NCBI RefSeq assembly: GCF_035818615.1
Contig: NZ_JAYKZY010000002.1
Coordinates: 1,800,501 to 1,864,500 of the forward strand
Reading direction: 5' to 3'
DNA: 64,000 nt
Source of the DNA: Sphingobium sp. CR2-8
Lineage (GTDB): Bacteria; Pseudomonadota; Alphaproteobacteria; Sphingomonadales; Sphingomonadaceae
Below the pieces are notes generated by a model, which worked only from the letters and a program-made list of their open reading frames with translations, made no database searches and was not told the origin of the DNA. How positions within the stretch are numbered: the stretch's first letter is position 1; each line of letters starts with the position of its first letter. Both the position numbers and the translations under genes were made by a program. This document shows, piece after piece, positions 16,299-24,734 of this stretch.

Positions 16299-17516
16299 TC
16301 AAGCCCCGGTGAGGCTTTGCAGCTGCAGGATCGGCAGCAGGATGGACAGGATGATGACGGCGACGATGCCGCCCATCGCGATGATGATGACCGGCTCCAG
16401 CATGGCGAGCGCGGTGGAGGTGAAGCTGTCGAACTCCCGCTCCAGATAGTCGGCCGCGCGCTCCAGCATGGTGTCGAGCCGCCCGGCGCTTTCACCGCTC
16501 GCCGCCAGATAGACCAGAAGCGGCGGGAACACGCCGGCCCGGCGGAGCGCCGCCGACAGGCTGCCGCCGCCCCGGATCGCTTCCACGATCTCGTCCGACG
16601 CCTTGCGCAGCACCCGGTTGTGGACGGTGTTCGCCGTCAGCGTCAGCCCCTCCATCAGCGGCAGGCGGCTGGCAACCATGGTGGACAACGTCCGCGCCAT
16701 CCGCGCGGCATGAAGGTCGCGGATCAACCGGCCCAGCAGCGGCAGGCCCAGCAGCATCGCATCGAACCGATAGCGAAAGCCGTCATTTTGCAACGCCCGC
16801 CAGAAGCCGACGCCCCCCAGCACCATCAGGATCAGCAACAGCCACCAATAGGCGGCCAGGAAAGCGGACACGGCCATCACGATCCGCGTCAGCAGTGGCA
16901 ATTCCTGCCCCACCGTGTCGAACTGCTCGACCACCTTGGGCACGACGAAGATCATCAGCGCCGCGACCACGAACACGGCGAAGGTCGCCAGCACCGAGGG
17001 ATAAGCGATCGCGGTCAGCACCTTGGAGCGCATCAGCGCCTGCCGCTCCATCAGATCGGACAATCGTTCCATGATCGTCGGCAGGCTGCCGGAGCTTTCA
17101 CCGGCGGAAATCATCGCGCGATAGAGCGGTGGGAAGCTTTTGGGTTCCGCGCCCAGCGCGTCGGCCAGACGCCGCCCTTCCATGACCCCGCCATGCACCT
17201 TGCCCACGATCGCACGGACATGATCCTGCTCGCTCTGGCGGCCGATGGTGCGCAACGATTCCTCCAGCGGGCTGACCTGGGTCAGCGTCGCCAACTGGCG
17301 GGTGAAGAGCGTCAGTTCCTTGGGGCTGAGGCGCGGCGTGCGCAGCGACAGGCCCGCTCGCTGGCGCGCCGTTTCCACCGCGCCCGGCTCGATCCGCACG
17401 ATGAACATCTTGCGCGCATCCAGCTTGGCGCGGGCATCCTCGATCGTTGCGGCCTTGATACTGCCGCTGCGCTCCCGGCCCGTAGGATCGATGACGCTAT
17501 AGTCGAAATCAGCCAT
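16299..17516 (-). CDS. gspF: Type II secretion inner-membrane platform protein GspF
   Basis: A 405-residue polytopic protein with two copies of the T2SS-F domain (about residues 70-190 and 270-395), each with the G(E)S motif (SAGESSGSLPTIMERLSDLM; AASGESAGRLDTMLERAADYLE), and three transmembrane segments. GspF couples the GspE ATPase to pseudopilus assembly. ATG 17516 overlaps the gspE stop; the next gene downstream, gspG, is separated by a 73-bp gap carrying a repeat element. Confidence 0.95.
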   Translation of the reverse strand: MADFDYSVIDPTGRERSGSIKAATIEDARAKLDARKMFIVRIEPGAVETARQRAGLSLRTPRLSPKELTLFTRQLATLTQVSPLEESLRTIGRQSEQDHVRAIVGKVHGGVMEGRRLADALGAEPKSFPPLYRAMISAGESSGSLPTIMERLSDLMERQALMRSKVLTAIAYPSVLATFAVFVVAALMIFVVPKVVEQFDTVGQELPLLTRIVMAVSAFLAAYWWLLLILMVLGGVGFWRALQNDGFRYRFDAMLLGLPLLGRLIRDLHAARMARTLSTMVASRLPLMEGLTLTANTVHNRVLRKASDEIVEAIRGGGSLSAALRRAGVFPPLLVYLAASGESAGRLDTMLERAADYLEREFDSFTSTALAMLEPVIIIAMGGIVAVIILSILLPILQLQSLTGA

Positions 17517-19046
17517 CGGCGATGGTTTCCGCATCCACCGTGTCGCGGCGCGATACGCGGATCGCCTCCTCCGCCGTGGTCTGCCCGTCGCGCACCAGCG
17601 CGCGCGCGGCCGACCCCAGATTGGGCGCGTTCAGGAAAGCGTGGCGCGCGATCAGCGATTCATCGCCCCCGTCATTGATCAGGCGGCGGATCGTATCGTC
17701 CACCCGGATCGCCTCGAACACGCCGATCCGCCCCTTATAGCCGGTGCCATTGCACTCGGTGCAACCGCGCGCCTTGTAGATGATCGTGCCGGGGTCGAAA
17801 CCCAGCAGCGCACTGGCCGACTTGTCCGCCTGCACCGGCTCGCGGCAATGCTGGCACAGACGCCGCACCAGCCGCTGGGCGATCACGGCGCGCAGCGTGG
17901 ACGCCATCAGGAAGGGTTCGACCCGCATGTCGCGCATCCGCGTGATCGCGCCGACAGCATCGTTGGTATGGACGGTCGACAGCACCAGATGCCCGGTCAG
18001 CGACGCCTGCACCGCGATCTCTGCCGTTTCCCGGTCGCGGATTTCGCCGACCATCACGACATCGGGGTCCTGCCGCAGGATCGCGCGCAGCCCGGCCGCG
18101 AAGGTCAGTCCGACCTTGGCATTGACCTGGGTCTGGCCGACACCCTCCATCGCATATTCGACCGGGTCTTCGACGGTCAGGATATTGCGGCTGCCATCGT
18201 TCAACTGACGCAGTCCGGCATAAAGCGTCGTCGTCTTGCCCGAACCCGTCGGCCCCGTGACCAGGATGATGCCGTTGGGTTCGCTCAATCCTTCGCGGAA
18301 GATGCGATCGGGCGTGCCGGTCATGCCCAGCAGGTCGAGCGTGATCCCGGCATTTTCCTTGTCCAGGATACGCAGCACCACCCGCTCGCCCGCGCGGCTG
18401 GGCAGCGTCGATACGCGGACGTCGAGCAGCTTGCCGCCCAGCGTCAGGCCGATGCGCCCATCCTGCGGCACGCGCCGTTCGGCGATGTCGAGCCGCGCCA
18501 TCACCTTGATGCGGCTGACGACCACCGGCGCGACATGCGGCGGCATGCGCAGCGTTTCGCGCAACACACCGTCCACGCGCATGCGCACGATCAGGCCGGT
18601 TTCATAGGGTTCGATGTGGATATCCGACACGCCCTGCCGCGCGGCTTCGGCGATGATGCCATTGATCAGGCGGATGGCGGGCGCATCGTCTGCACTGTCG
18701 AGCAGATCGTCGGCAGTCGGGATGTCGGCGGCAAGGATGTCCAGTTCATCCGCGCCGACCTCCAGCGACCCAGCCATGGCCGCCGCGCTGCCCTCCATCG
18801 CATAATGGTTGGACAGGTGCCGGTCGAACTGCGCCGGTTCGACGAAGATCACGTCGAAACTGCGCGCCAGATGGCGGCGTACCTCCAGCAGGATGCGCGG
18901 GTCGCTGCCTTCGCGCACGGCAATGGCCAGGCGGTCCCCCTCCACCGGCAGCATGACGACGCCATGCTTGCGCGCGAAGACATAGGGAATGTCGATGGGG
19001 CGGGGGGCGGCAGGATGGGACCCGCCACCAACGGAACGTCACTCAC
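17509..19046 (-). CDS. gspE: Type II secretion ATPase GspE, N-terminal frameshift in a C-run
   Basis: The intact frame (ATG 18954 to 17509, 481 residues) contains the ATPase core: Walker A TGPTGSGKTTTLYAG, Asp box LTVEDPVE, Walker B VMVGEIRDRETAE, His box VLSTVHTNDA and the zinc tetracysteine CQHCREPV...CTECNGTG. Upstream, the same frame encodes PIDIPYVFARKHGVV, conserved in GspE, but has no start before a TGA. GTG 19046 starts MSDVPLVAGPILPPPA in the neighbouring frame; one extra C in the C6/C4 tract (complement of 18997-19007) would join the two into a normal GspE N-terminus. The ATG at 18954 would drop about 30 conserved residues. GspE powers pseudopilus assembly from the cytoplasmic face. 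Confidence 0.88.
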
Positions 19047-19054
19047 ACCAACCC

Positions 19055-19131
19055 CCGTTCAGGCTGAGCTTGTCGAAGCCCTCGCCTTCTTGAAGAAAAG
19101 GACCATCCTTCGACACGCTCAGGATGAGCGG
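19055..19131. repeat. Inverted-repeat element in the gspD-gspE junction
   Basis: The arms 19055-19080 (CCGTTCAGGCTGAGCTTGTC...) and 19107-19131 (CCTTCGACACGCTCAGGATG...) are imperfect complements of the same REP-like family seen in gspG and gspJ. It fills most of the 102-bp gap between the gspD stop and the gspE GTG, a rare gap in an otherwise overlapping operon. Confidence 0.85.
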
Positions 19132-19148
19132 ATGGAGAGGACGGCGCG

Positions 19149-21383
19149 TCACTTGCGCGCTCCACTCGCCGGTATCTCGACCGGCCGCACCACGCCGCTC
19201 GATTGACGGACGGTCGGCTCGATGACCTGCGTGGGAGCCACCGCACCGGCGACCGGGGCCACCACCGCATCGCCGGGCTGTACCGCGACCGGCGGCTGCG
19301 CGCCCATATAGTCGCGCACCAGCTCGTCTATCGTCGGCTCCATGTCGGGATTGCGCTGCAACTGCATGCCCCGGACGTAGCCGTAGCGCTGCTGCGTCAG
19401 CCGCTGGGCGTCTTCCTTGGTCCGCAATATGGTCGGGCGGATGAAGACCATCAGGTTGGTCTTGGACCGGCTGCGGCTGCGCGACTTGAACAATTCGCCC
19501 AGGCCGGGAATATCGGACAGCAGCGGAATGCGCTCGATCGTCTTGCGCTCGTTATCGTCCAGCAGGCCCCCCAGCGCCAATATCTCGCCATCGTCCACGG
19601 TAACGGTCGTCTCGATCTCGCGCTTGTTGATGATGAGGTCGCTGCTAGAGTTGCTGACCGGCCCCGCCACGCTCGACACTTCCTGCTTCAGGAACAGCTT
19701 GATCGCGCCGCCGGTATTGATCTGCGGCTTCACCTCCAGCTTGATGCCGACATCCTGCCGCTGGACGGTGCGGAACTGGTTGTCGAAATTCTGGCTCAGC
19801 GCTTCGCCCGTCGTCACCGGCACCTGCTGGCCGACCAAAATCGACGCCTTCTGATTGTCCAGCGTCATGACCGACGGCGTGGACAGGAGGTTGCTTTCCG
19901 TGTCGGATTTCACCGCATTGATGATCGCGCCGAAAATGCCGTTCTTGCCGATCTGCGTGCCCAGGCCCCCGATGATCCCGGTCGCGCTTTGCAGGCTGTT
20001 GATCGCCGCCTGTTGCAGCGTGCTCGCCAGCTCGCCGCTATTCTGCACTTCGGTCGTGGTCCGCGTACCGTCGGGCGCGACGACGGTCGTCGTTGTCGTA
20101 CCAAGCTGCGTCGCGCCATAGGCCCCGGCCAGCGTCAGCAGATTGGGCGACGCATTGCTGTAGTTGGTCGCGGCAAAGCCGGTCGACGTGCTGCCGATCA
20201 GGAATTGCACGCCCAGCTTCTTGGCCGCCGCGTCGCTGATTTCTACGATGATCGCCTCGACCAATACCTGTTCGCGCCGCGTGTCGACCTGACGGATCGT
20301 TTCGCCCAGCATCCGCTGCACGTCGCTGTTGGCCGCCACGATGATCGCGTTCGCGCCTTCGTAGCGGGTTACGATCGCGGGGCCGCGCGTCGATATGCCG
20401 CCCCCGCTGGAGGAGGCGGAGGCGGATGCCGCCGCGACCGGCGCGGCCGCCTGCGAAGCGGGCGCGGCGCTCGCCCCGCCTGCTGCCGGGGTAGAGGCCG
20501 TCACGGGCTGGCTGGTCGATTGGCCGACCAGCTGCTGCAAGACGGGCAACAGCTTCTCCGCATCGGCATGTTCCAGCCAATAGACCCGGATTTCCGTGCC
20601 GCTCGCCGCCTGCTGGTCCAGTTGACGGGCCATCGCGACAAGACGCGCGACCGTGCCGGCATCGCCCCGGATCGCGACGGCGTTGCTGCTGTCGATCGGC
20701 ACCACGGTCGCATCGGACGGCGCGGCATTCTCGCCGCCGCCCTTGCTAGCCACCAGCGCCTGGAGCGAGGTCGCGATTTCGCGCGCGCCTGCATTTTTCA
20801 GCATCACCATCTGCGTGGCGGACGTGTCGCGATCGATCCGGGCGATCACCTGCCGGATGCGCGCGATATTGTCGGCATAGTCGGCCACGACCACGCTGTT
20901 GCCTGCGCGGTTGGCCGTGACGGAGCCTTCCTTGCTTACCAGCGGGCGCAGCGTTTCCAGCGCGCTCGCCGCATCGATGGAGCGCAGGCGAAACACCTCC
21001 GTCACGAAGCTGTTGCGGTTGGCCGCGCTGCCCACGCTGCTGGGCTGGCCCGCCGCGCCATCGGCGGGCTGGATGCGGTAGGCCCCGCCCGGCGCGGGTA
21101 CGGCGACCAGACCGTTGGCGCGCAGGGTCGACAGCACGATCTCGAAATATTCGGACCGGGACAGGGGGCGATCGGTCACGACCGAAACCTTCCCCTGCAC
21201 CTTGTTGTCGATGATGAAGGTGCGCCCCGTCACCCGCGCGGCATCCTGGATGAAGGCGCGGATATCGGCGTCGCGCACGTTCAGCGTCTGTTGCGCCTGC
21301 AGCGGCGCGGCGATCGGCGTGGCCAGGGCCAGAATGCAGACAATCGGGGCCGTGGCGGCGGTAAGGAGGAATTTGCGGGTCAT
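19149..21383 (-). CDS. gspD: Type II secretion outer-membrane secretin GspD
   Basis: A 744-residue secretin with a signal peptide (cleaved near AAPLQAQQ). Periplasmic N0 (LNVRDADIRAFIQDAARVTG) and N1-N3 domains are split by a Ser/Ala/Gly-rich insert near residues 300-345. The C-terminal secretin domain contains VPVTTGEALSQNFDNQF, the QDVGIKLEVKPQI strand and DGEILALGGLLDDNE. It forms the outer-membrane exit channel. The 3' end is followed by a repeat element; the 5' end overlaps the gspC stop (ATGA). Confidence 0.95.
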   Translation of the reverse strand: MTRKFLLTAATAPIVCILALATPIAAPLQAQQTLNVRDADIRAFIQDAARVTGRTFIIDNKVQGKVSVVTDRPLSRSEYFEIVLSTLRANGLVAVPAPGGAYRIQPADGAAGQPSSVGSAANRNSFVTEVFRLRSIDAASALETLRPLVSKEGSVTANRAGNSVVVADYADNIARIRQVIARIDRDTSATQMVMLKNAGAREIATSLQALVASKGGGENAAPSDATVVPIDSSNAVAIRGDAGTVARLVAMARQLDQQAASGTEIRVYWLEHADAEKLLPVLQQLVGQSTSQPVTASTPAAGGASAAPASQAAAPVAAASASASSSGGGISTRGPAIVTRYEGANAIIVAANSDVQRMLGETIRQVDTRREQVLVEAIIVEISDAAAKKLGVQFLIGSTSTGFAATNYSNASPNLLTLAGAYGATQLGTTTTTVVAPDGTRTTTEVQNSGELASTLQQAAINSLQSATGIIGGLGTQIGKNGIFGAIINAVKSDTESNLLSTPSVMTLDNQKASILVGQQVPVTTGEALSQNFDNQFRTVQRQDVGIKLEVKPQINTGGAIKLFLKQEVSSVAGPVSNSSSDLIINKREIETTVTVDDGEILALGGLLDDNERKTIERIPLLSDIPGLGELFKSRSRSRSKTNLMVFIRPTILRTKEDAQRLTQQRYGYVRGMQLQRNPDMEPTIDELVRDYMGAQPPVAVQPGDAVVAPVAGAVAPTQVIEPTVRQSSGVVRPVEIPASGARK

Positions 21384-22240
21384 GGGCCTTGCACTATGAT
21401 GTTGACCGATGCGACGGCGGCGCCGCGCTCTACGGTCAGGGACAGGCGCGCGCCGGGCGCGATCTGGTTCTGAAGGGTCTGGAGATCGCCGGTCGATCCG
21501 ATCGGCTGGCCATTGACCTGCGTCACGACGTCGCCGGGCCGGAAGCCGACGCCGGTAAAGCCCGGCCCCTTGGACAGGACGGCCAGGCCGGTGACGCGGC
21601 CATTCTGCAACCGGGGGGCAAAGCCGATATCGCGTTTCAGGCTGTCGACGGTCGGCCCGGCCGCTGGCGCTGCGGGCGGTGGCGGAGCAGCGCTTTGCCA
21701 GCCCTCGCCGGAAGAGGGCGGCGCGGCTTCGGGCGCGGGGGTCGACTGGTCGATGAAAATCTGTTCTTCCGCCCCGCCGCGATCGATCGTGACATGGTCG
21801 AAGGCGACGGCTTTCAGCACGACACCGGGCATGATCTCGTCACCCACGGCAAAGCTGTTCTGCACCCCATCGGGCGACGCGATGATGGCGGATCCCAGCC
21901 CAGACCCTTCGTTCAGTCGCACGCCATACAGCGTCAGCGCGAGCGACGTGACGACGCCGCTGCCTGCCTGTTGCGGCGCACCGGTGCGGAAGAAGGGATC
22001 GAAGCTGGCGAAGAGCGCCTGACGCGCGCCGGGGGACAAGAGCTGCGCCTGCCGCCCTTCCCACGGACCGAAGCTGCCGACCGGTGCGACGACCGTCCAC
22101 ACCAGCCGCACCAGTTGGAGCGCCAGCAGGACCAGCAATAAGCGCTCGAACACCGCCAGCCAATCGATCGACGGCGCAGGTCGATCGCGCCTGAAGCCGC
22201 GTCCCAGACTTCGCAGATTATGGCCCAATGGCACCCGCAT
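21380..22240 (-). CDS. gspC: Type II secretion protein GspC
   Basis: A 286-residue bitopic inner-membrane protein with a basic cytoplasmic N-terminus, one transmembrane helix (LLLVLLALQLVRLVWTVV, about 34-51), a homology-region domain (SLALTLYGVRLNEGSG...VGDEIMPGVVLKAVAFDHVTIDRGG) that contacts GspD, and a C-terminal PDZ-like domain (GFRPGDVVTQVNGQPIGSTGDL) that selects substrates. It is the first gene of the gsp operon. The 170 bp upstream contains PhoB-box-like repeats and a plausible -10. Confidence 0.93.
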   Translation of the reverse strand: MRVPLGHNLRSLGRGFRRDRPAPSIDWLAVFERLLLVLLALQLVRLVWTVVAPVGSFGPWEGRQAQLLSPGARQALFASFDPFFRTGAPQQAGSGVVTSLALTLYGVRLNEGSGLGSAIIASPDGVQNSFAVGDEIMPGVVLKAVAFDHVTIDRGGAEEQIFIDQSTPAPEAAPPSSGEGWQSAAPPPPAAPAAGPTVDSLKRDIGFAPRLQNGRVTGLAVLSKGPGFTGVGFRPGDVVTQVNGQPIGSTGDLQTLQNQIAPGARLSLTVERGAAVASVNIIVQGP

Positions 22241-22288
22241 GATGGTGAAAAACGCCCCCGATATGTGTCAGGGTCAGCTAGGCCTGCG

Positions 22289-22330
22289 ATCTTACCACCG
22301 AATGACATTTATATGACTGTAATATGACAT
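22289..22330 (-). promoter_or_regulatory. PhoB-box-like triple direct repeat and -10 for the gsp operon
   Basis: On the minus strand three 11-bp units begin at 22330 (ATGTCATATTA), 22319 (CAGTCATATAA) and 22308 (ATGTCATTCGG), matching the TGTCAT-plus-AT-rich pattern of Pho boxes in exact 11-bp phase. A -10-like TAAGAT (22294-22289) lies 3 bp further downstream. Orientation and spacing fit a PhoB-activated promoter firing towards gspC. Confidence 0.65.
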
Positions 22331-22414
22331 GGGTATCGCAGCTTGCATTTCGCAGATGGCGCGATAGCAACGGCGCCGTCTTCGCTACATTCCCCGTTTC
22401 ATTCGAGTGTTTCC

Positions 22415-23050
22415 ATGACGGCCCCCGATATAGACGCCGACCCGGCCCGGATCGCGGCGCATTCCCGCATCCAACGCGTGCCGAGCAAGGAATTGACGCT
22501 GTTCATCCAGCGCGATTTCCTGAACGGGCAGGAATGTGCGGCGCTGGTCGCCCTGATCGATGCAAAGCGCCGCCCGTCCACCATCGCGGACGCCAATGGC
22601 GACGGCTATTTCCGCACCAGCGAAACCTGCGATCTCGACCATGCCGAACCCTTCGTCGCTGCGATCAATGCCCGGCTGGACGATTTCGTCGGCATCGCCA
22701 CCGCCCATGGCGAACCAATTCAGGGTCAGCGCTATGATGTGGGGCAGGAATTCAAGGCGCATACCGATTATTTCGACCCGAAGGGCGCGGACTATGCCCG
22801 CTATTGTTCGGTGGCGGGCAATCGCACCTGGACGCTGATGGTCTATCTCGACCAACCGGCGGCAGGCGGCGCGACCCGCTTTACGAAGATCGGCAAGACG
22901 GTGCAGCCCGAAAGCGGTAAGCTGCTCGCCTGGAACAATCGGATCGCGTCGGGCCAGCCGAACCCGGCCAGCATCCATCATGGCATGAAGGTGCGGTCGG
23001 GGGTGAAGCATGTCATCACCAAATGGTATCGCGAGCGCCCCTGGGGCTGA
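22415..23050 (+). CDS. 2-oxoglutarate-Fe(II) oxygenase, prolyl 4-hydroxylase-like
   Basis: A 211-residue protein with the P4H-type double-stranded beta-helix fold. Iron ligands are H116 and D118 in AHTDYFD and H188 in IHHG; K198 (ten residues after H188) is the 2-oxoglutarate anchor. FEFK-AHTDYF and LMVYLDQPAAGGATRF are characteristic of this family. Bacterial members hydroxylate proline or other side chains on proteins or small molecules; the substrate is unknown. ATG 22415 is chosen because it begins just before the conserved region; longer frames cross the promoter region of gspC. It is divergent from gspC and shares its upstream region. Confidence 0.9.
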   Translation: MTAPDIDADPARIAAHSRIQRVPSKELTLFIQRDFLNGQECAALVALIDAKRRPSTIADANGDGYFRTSETCDLDHAEPFVAAINARLDDFVGIATAHGEPIQGQRYDVGQEFKAHTDYFDPKGADYARYCSVAGNRTWTLMVYLDQPAAGGATRFTKIGKTVQPESGKLLAWNNRIASGQPNPASIHHGMKVRSGVKHVITKWYRERPWG

Positions 23051-23059
23051 ACGCAAAGA

Positions 23060-24487
23060 TCAGGCCCAGAAGCGCCGAGCGTCCACGAAGTCGGCATGGG
23101 CGTGGGCGGCGGATGACAGCAATGTGGCCTTGTCGCCTTCTCCAGCCGCCATCTCCAGTCCATGGCGCGCCAAGGTCGCAGGGACATTGACCAGATCGTT
23201 GAGCGCGCCCAGCGCGTCCTGCATCCTTTCCAGCTTGCCCACGAACGCCCTGTGCCGACGGCGCGCCTTCTTGCCCTCGAACAATGCACCAAAATATTCG
23301 GCGCCATAACGCAGCTTCTTGGCATCCTTGCGCACGCCGTGGCGCGCCGCATCGCTCAGCCGCTTCATGCCCTTGCCCCGTTTCGCGATCCGCTTGCGCA
23401 ACTTGCGCAACCGCTCCGCCGCGAAGGGCGCGGCCGGTCGATCGGCCGATGGCAATAGCCCGGCGCCATCCGCCAGCCATTCCGCCAGATCGATCAGCAG
23501 CATGCGCACACGCGCCGACGCCAGCCATTGCATCACCCGGTCGCGCGCGACGCCATGCGCCGCCTCCAGCGCCTGCCGCTGTGCAGCGTCCGTCACACGC
23601 ACCGCCAGCACGTCCAGGTCGCGAGCGTCGCCCATGATGCCGGCCAACCAGCGCAACTCGTCCTGAAATCGTGCGACATCCTCCGTGCGCAGCAGCGGCT
23701 TGAACAGGGTCAGGGCCGTGCGCAGGCGGCGGATCGCCACCCGTGCCTGATGCAGGGCTTCGGGCGCGTAGCCGTCGAGCAGCAACGCCTCGTTCAAGCG
23801 ATAATGGCGCAGGCACAGGGCGACGATCTGCCGGAATGCTGCACCGATGGAAACGTCGGGGTCCAGCGCCACCCGTTCCGCCTTATAGGCGGACGGCAGC
23901 GCATCGGTCAGCCGATAGCCGCGTTCCGACTTGCTCAGCACGCCTGGCCGCACCGCGATGTCCGCGTCGATCCGCCGGGCCAGCGCAAACAGCGCGGCGG
24001 GCGCGCCCGACTTCAATTCCAGTTCGATTTCGCAAATCACCTGTTCACGGCCGCCCGCGCGCACCACCCCCTGATCCAGCACCAGTTCGATCACGGCGTC
24101 GTCCTGCGACACCAGCCAGGTGCGGCGCTGCACCTCAACCTCGAAGACGGGGGCGATATCCGCCACCGCTGCGCCCAGCAGCGCCGCGACGGGCGTGCTG
24201 TCGTCGAGTATCGGGATACTGCCGCGCACCGGCCTCTCCCACTCGTCACGGCTGAACAGCCCAGCGCCACCCTGTCCGTTCGCCTTGACGGTCTGGATGC
24301 GGCGACGGCCCGACCGGCGAATGCGCAGGCTTACGCCATGCTCCGCCAATCGGTGATCGGGTGTGTCGAAATAGGTGGCCAGCAGCGTGGCCTTTTCGCT
24401 TTCCAGCGCCTGGAGCGGCGGCCAGGTCGCAAACAGGTCTGCCGATTGCGGCGACAGGTCCAGTTTCAGTTCGATTTCCGGTTGCAA
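23060..24487 (-). CDS. CYTH-CHAD domain protein (inorganic triphosphatase/polyphosphate-related)
   Basis: A 475-residue two-domain protein. Residues 1-about 200 are a CYTH (triphosphate tunnel) domain with the signature EIELKL (residues 4-9), YFDTPDHRLAEHG and basic tunnel residues. Residues about 215-475 are a CHAD helical domain rich in conserved His/Arg/Lys (LHQARVAIRRLRTALTLFKP; KLRYGAEYFGALF). CYTH domains hydrolyse inorganic triphosphate or related substrates, and CHAD domains bind polyphosphate granules. A role in polyphosphate metabolism is therefore likely. Its 3' end is 9 bp from the convergent oxygenase gene. Confidence 0.92.
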   Translation of the reverse strand: MQPEIELKLDLSPQSADLFATWPPLQALESEKATLLATYFDTPDHRLAEHGVSLRIRRSGRRRIQTVKANGQGGAGLFSRDEWERPVRGSIPILDDSTPVAALLGAAVADIAPVFEVEVQRRTWLVSQDDAVIELVLDQGVVRAGGREQVICEIELELKSGAPAALFALARRIDADIAVRPGVLSKSERGYRLTDALPSAYKAERVALDPDVSIGAAFRQIVALCLRHYRLNEALLLDGYAPEALHQARVAIRRLRTALTLFKPLLRTEDVARFQDELRWLAGIMGDARDLDVLAVRVTDAAQRQALEAAHGVARDRVMQWLASARVRMLLIDLAEWLADGAGLLPSADRPAAPFAAERLRKLRKRIAKRGKGMKRLSDAARHGVRKDAKKLRYGAEYFGALFEGKKARRRHRAFVGKLERMQDALGALNDLVNVPATLARHGLEMAAGEGDKATLLSSAAHAHADFVDARRFWA

Positions 24488-24562
24488 GCCTTGCTCCTGC
24501 CAGCGCCCCCGTCGACGGCATGCTCCTTAGCATGGTCCAGCCCGATCATGAAAATGCAAACC

Positions 24563-24624
24563 ATGTCTCTGAACTGTCATATCAATGACCCGCCATTGTC
24601 ACAGAAGCAGCATCACCATGTCAT
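24563..24624 (+). promoter_or_regulatory. Pho-box-like phased TGTC repeats upstream of the lipoprotein-TonB receptor genes
   Basis: Six consecutive 11-bp steps from 24563 include TGTC in units 1, 2, 4 and 6: ATGTCTCTGAA (24563), CTGTCATATCA (24574), TTGTCACAGAA (24596), ATGTCATCTAC (24618). Units 1 and 2 together resemble a canonical Pho box. The last TGTCAT is followed after 10 bp by TAACTG, a possible -10. This is weaker than the gspC site. Confidence 0.45.
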
Positions 24625-24734
24625 CTACCGCGCCTAACTGCCCGCTTCGAGGGCGACAGGGGGCGTTGTCCGAATCGAAATTCCCCTGCGCTCCGCACAT
24701 CAACCATACCGGCGAGCACCGGAGCGGAGACGAC

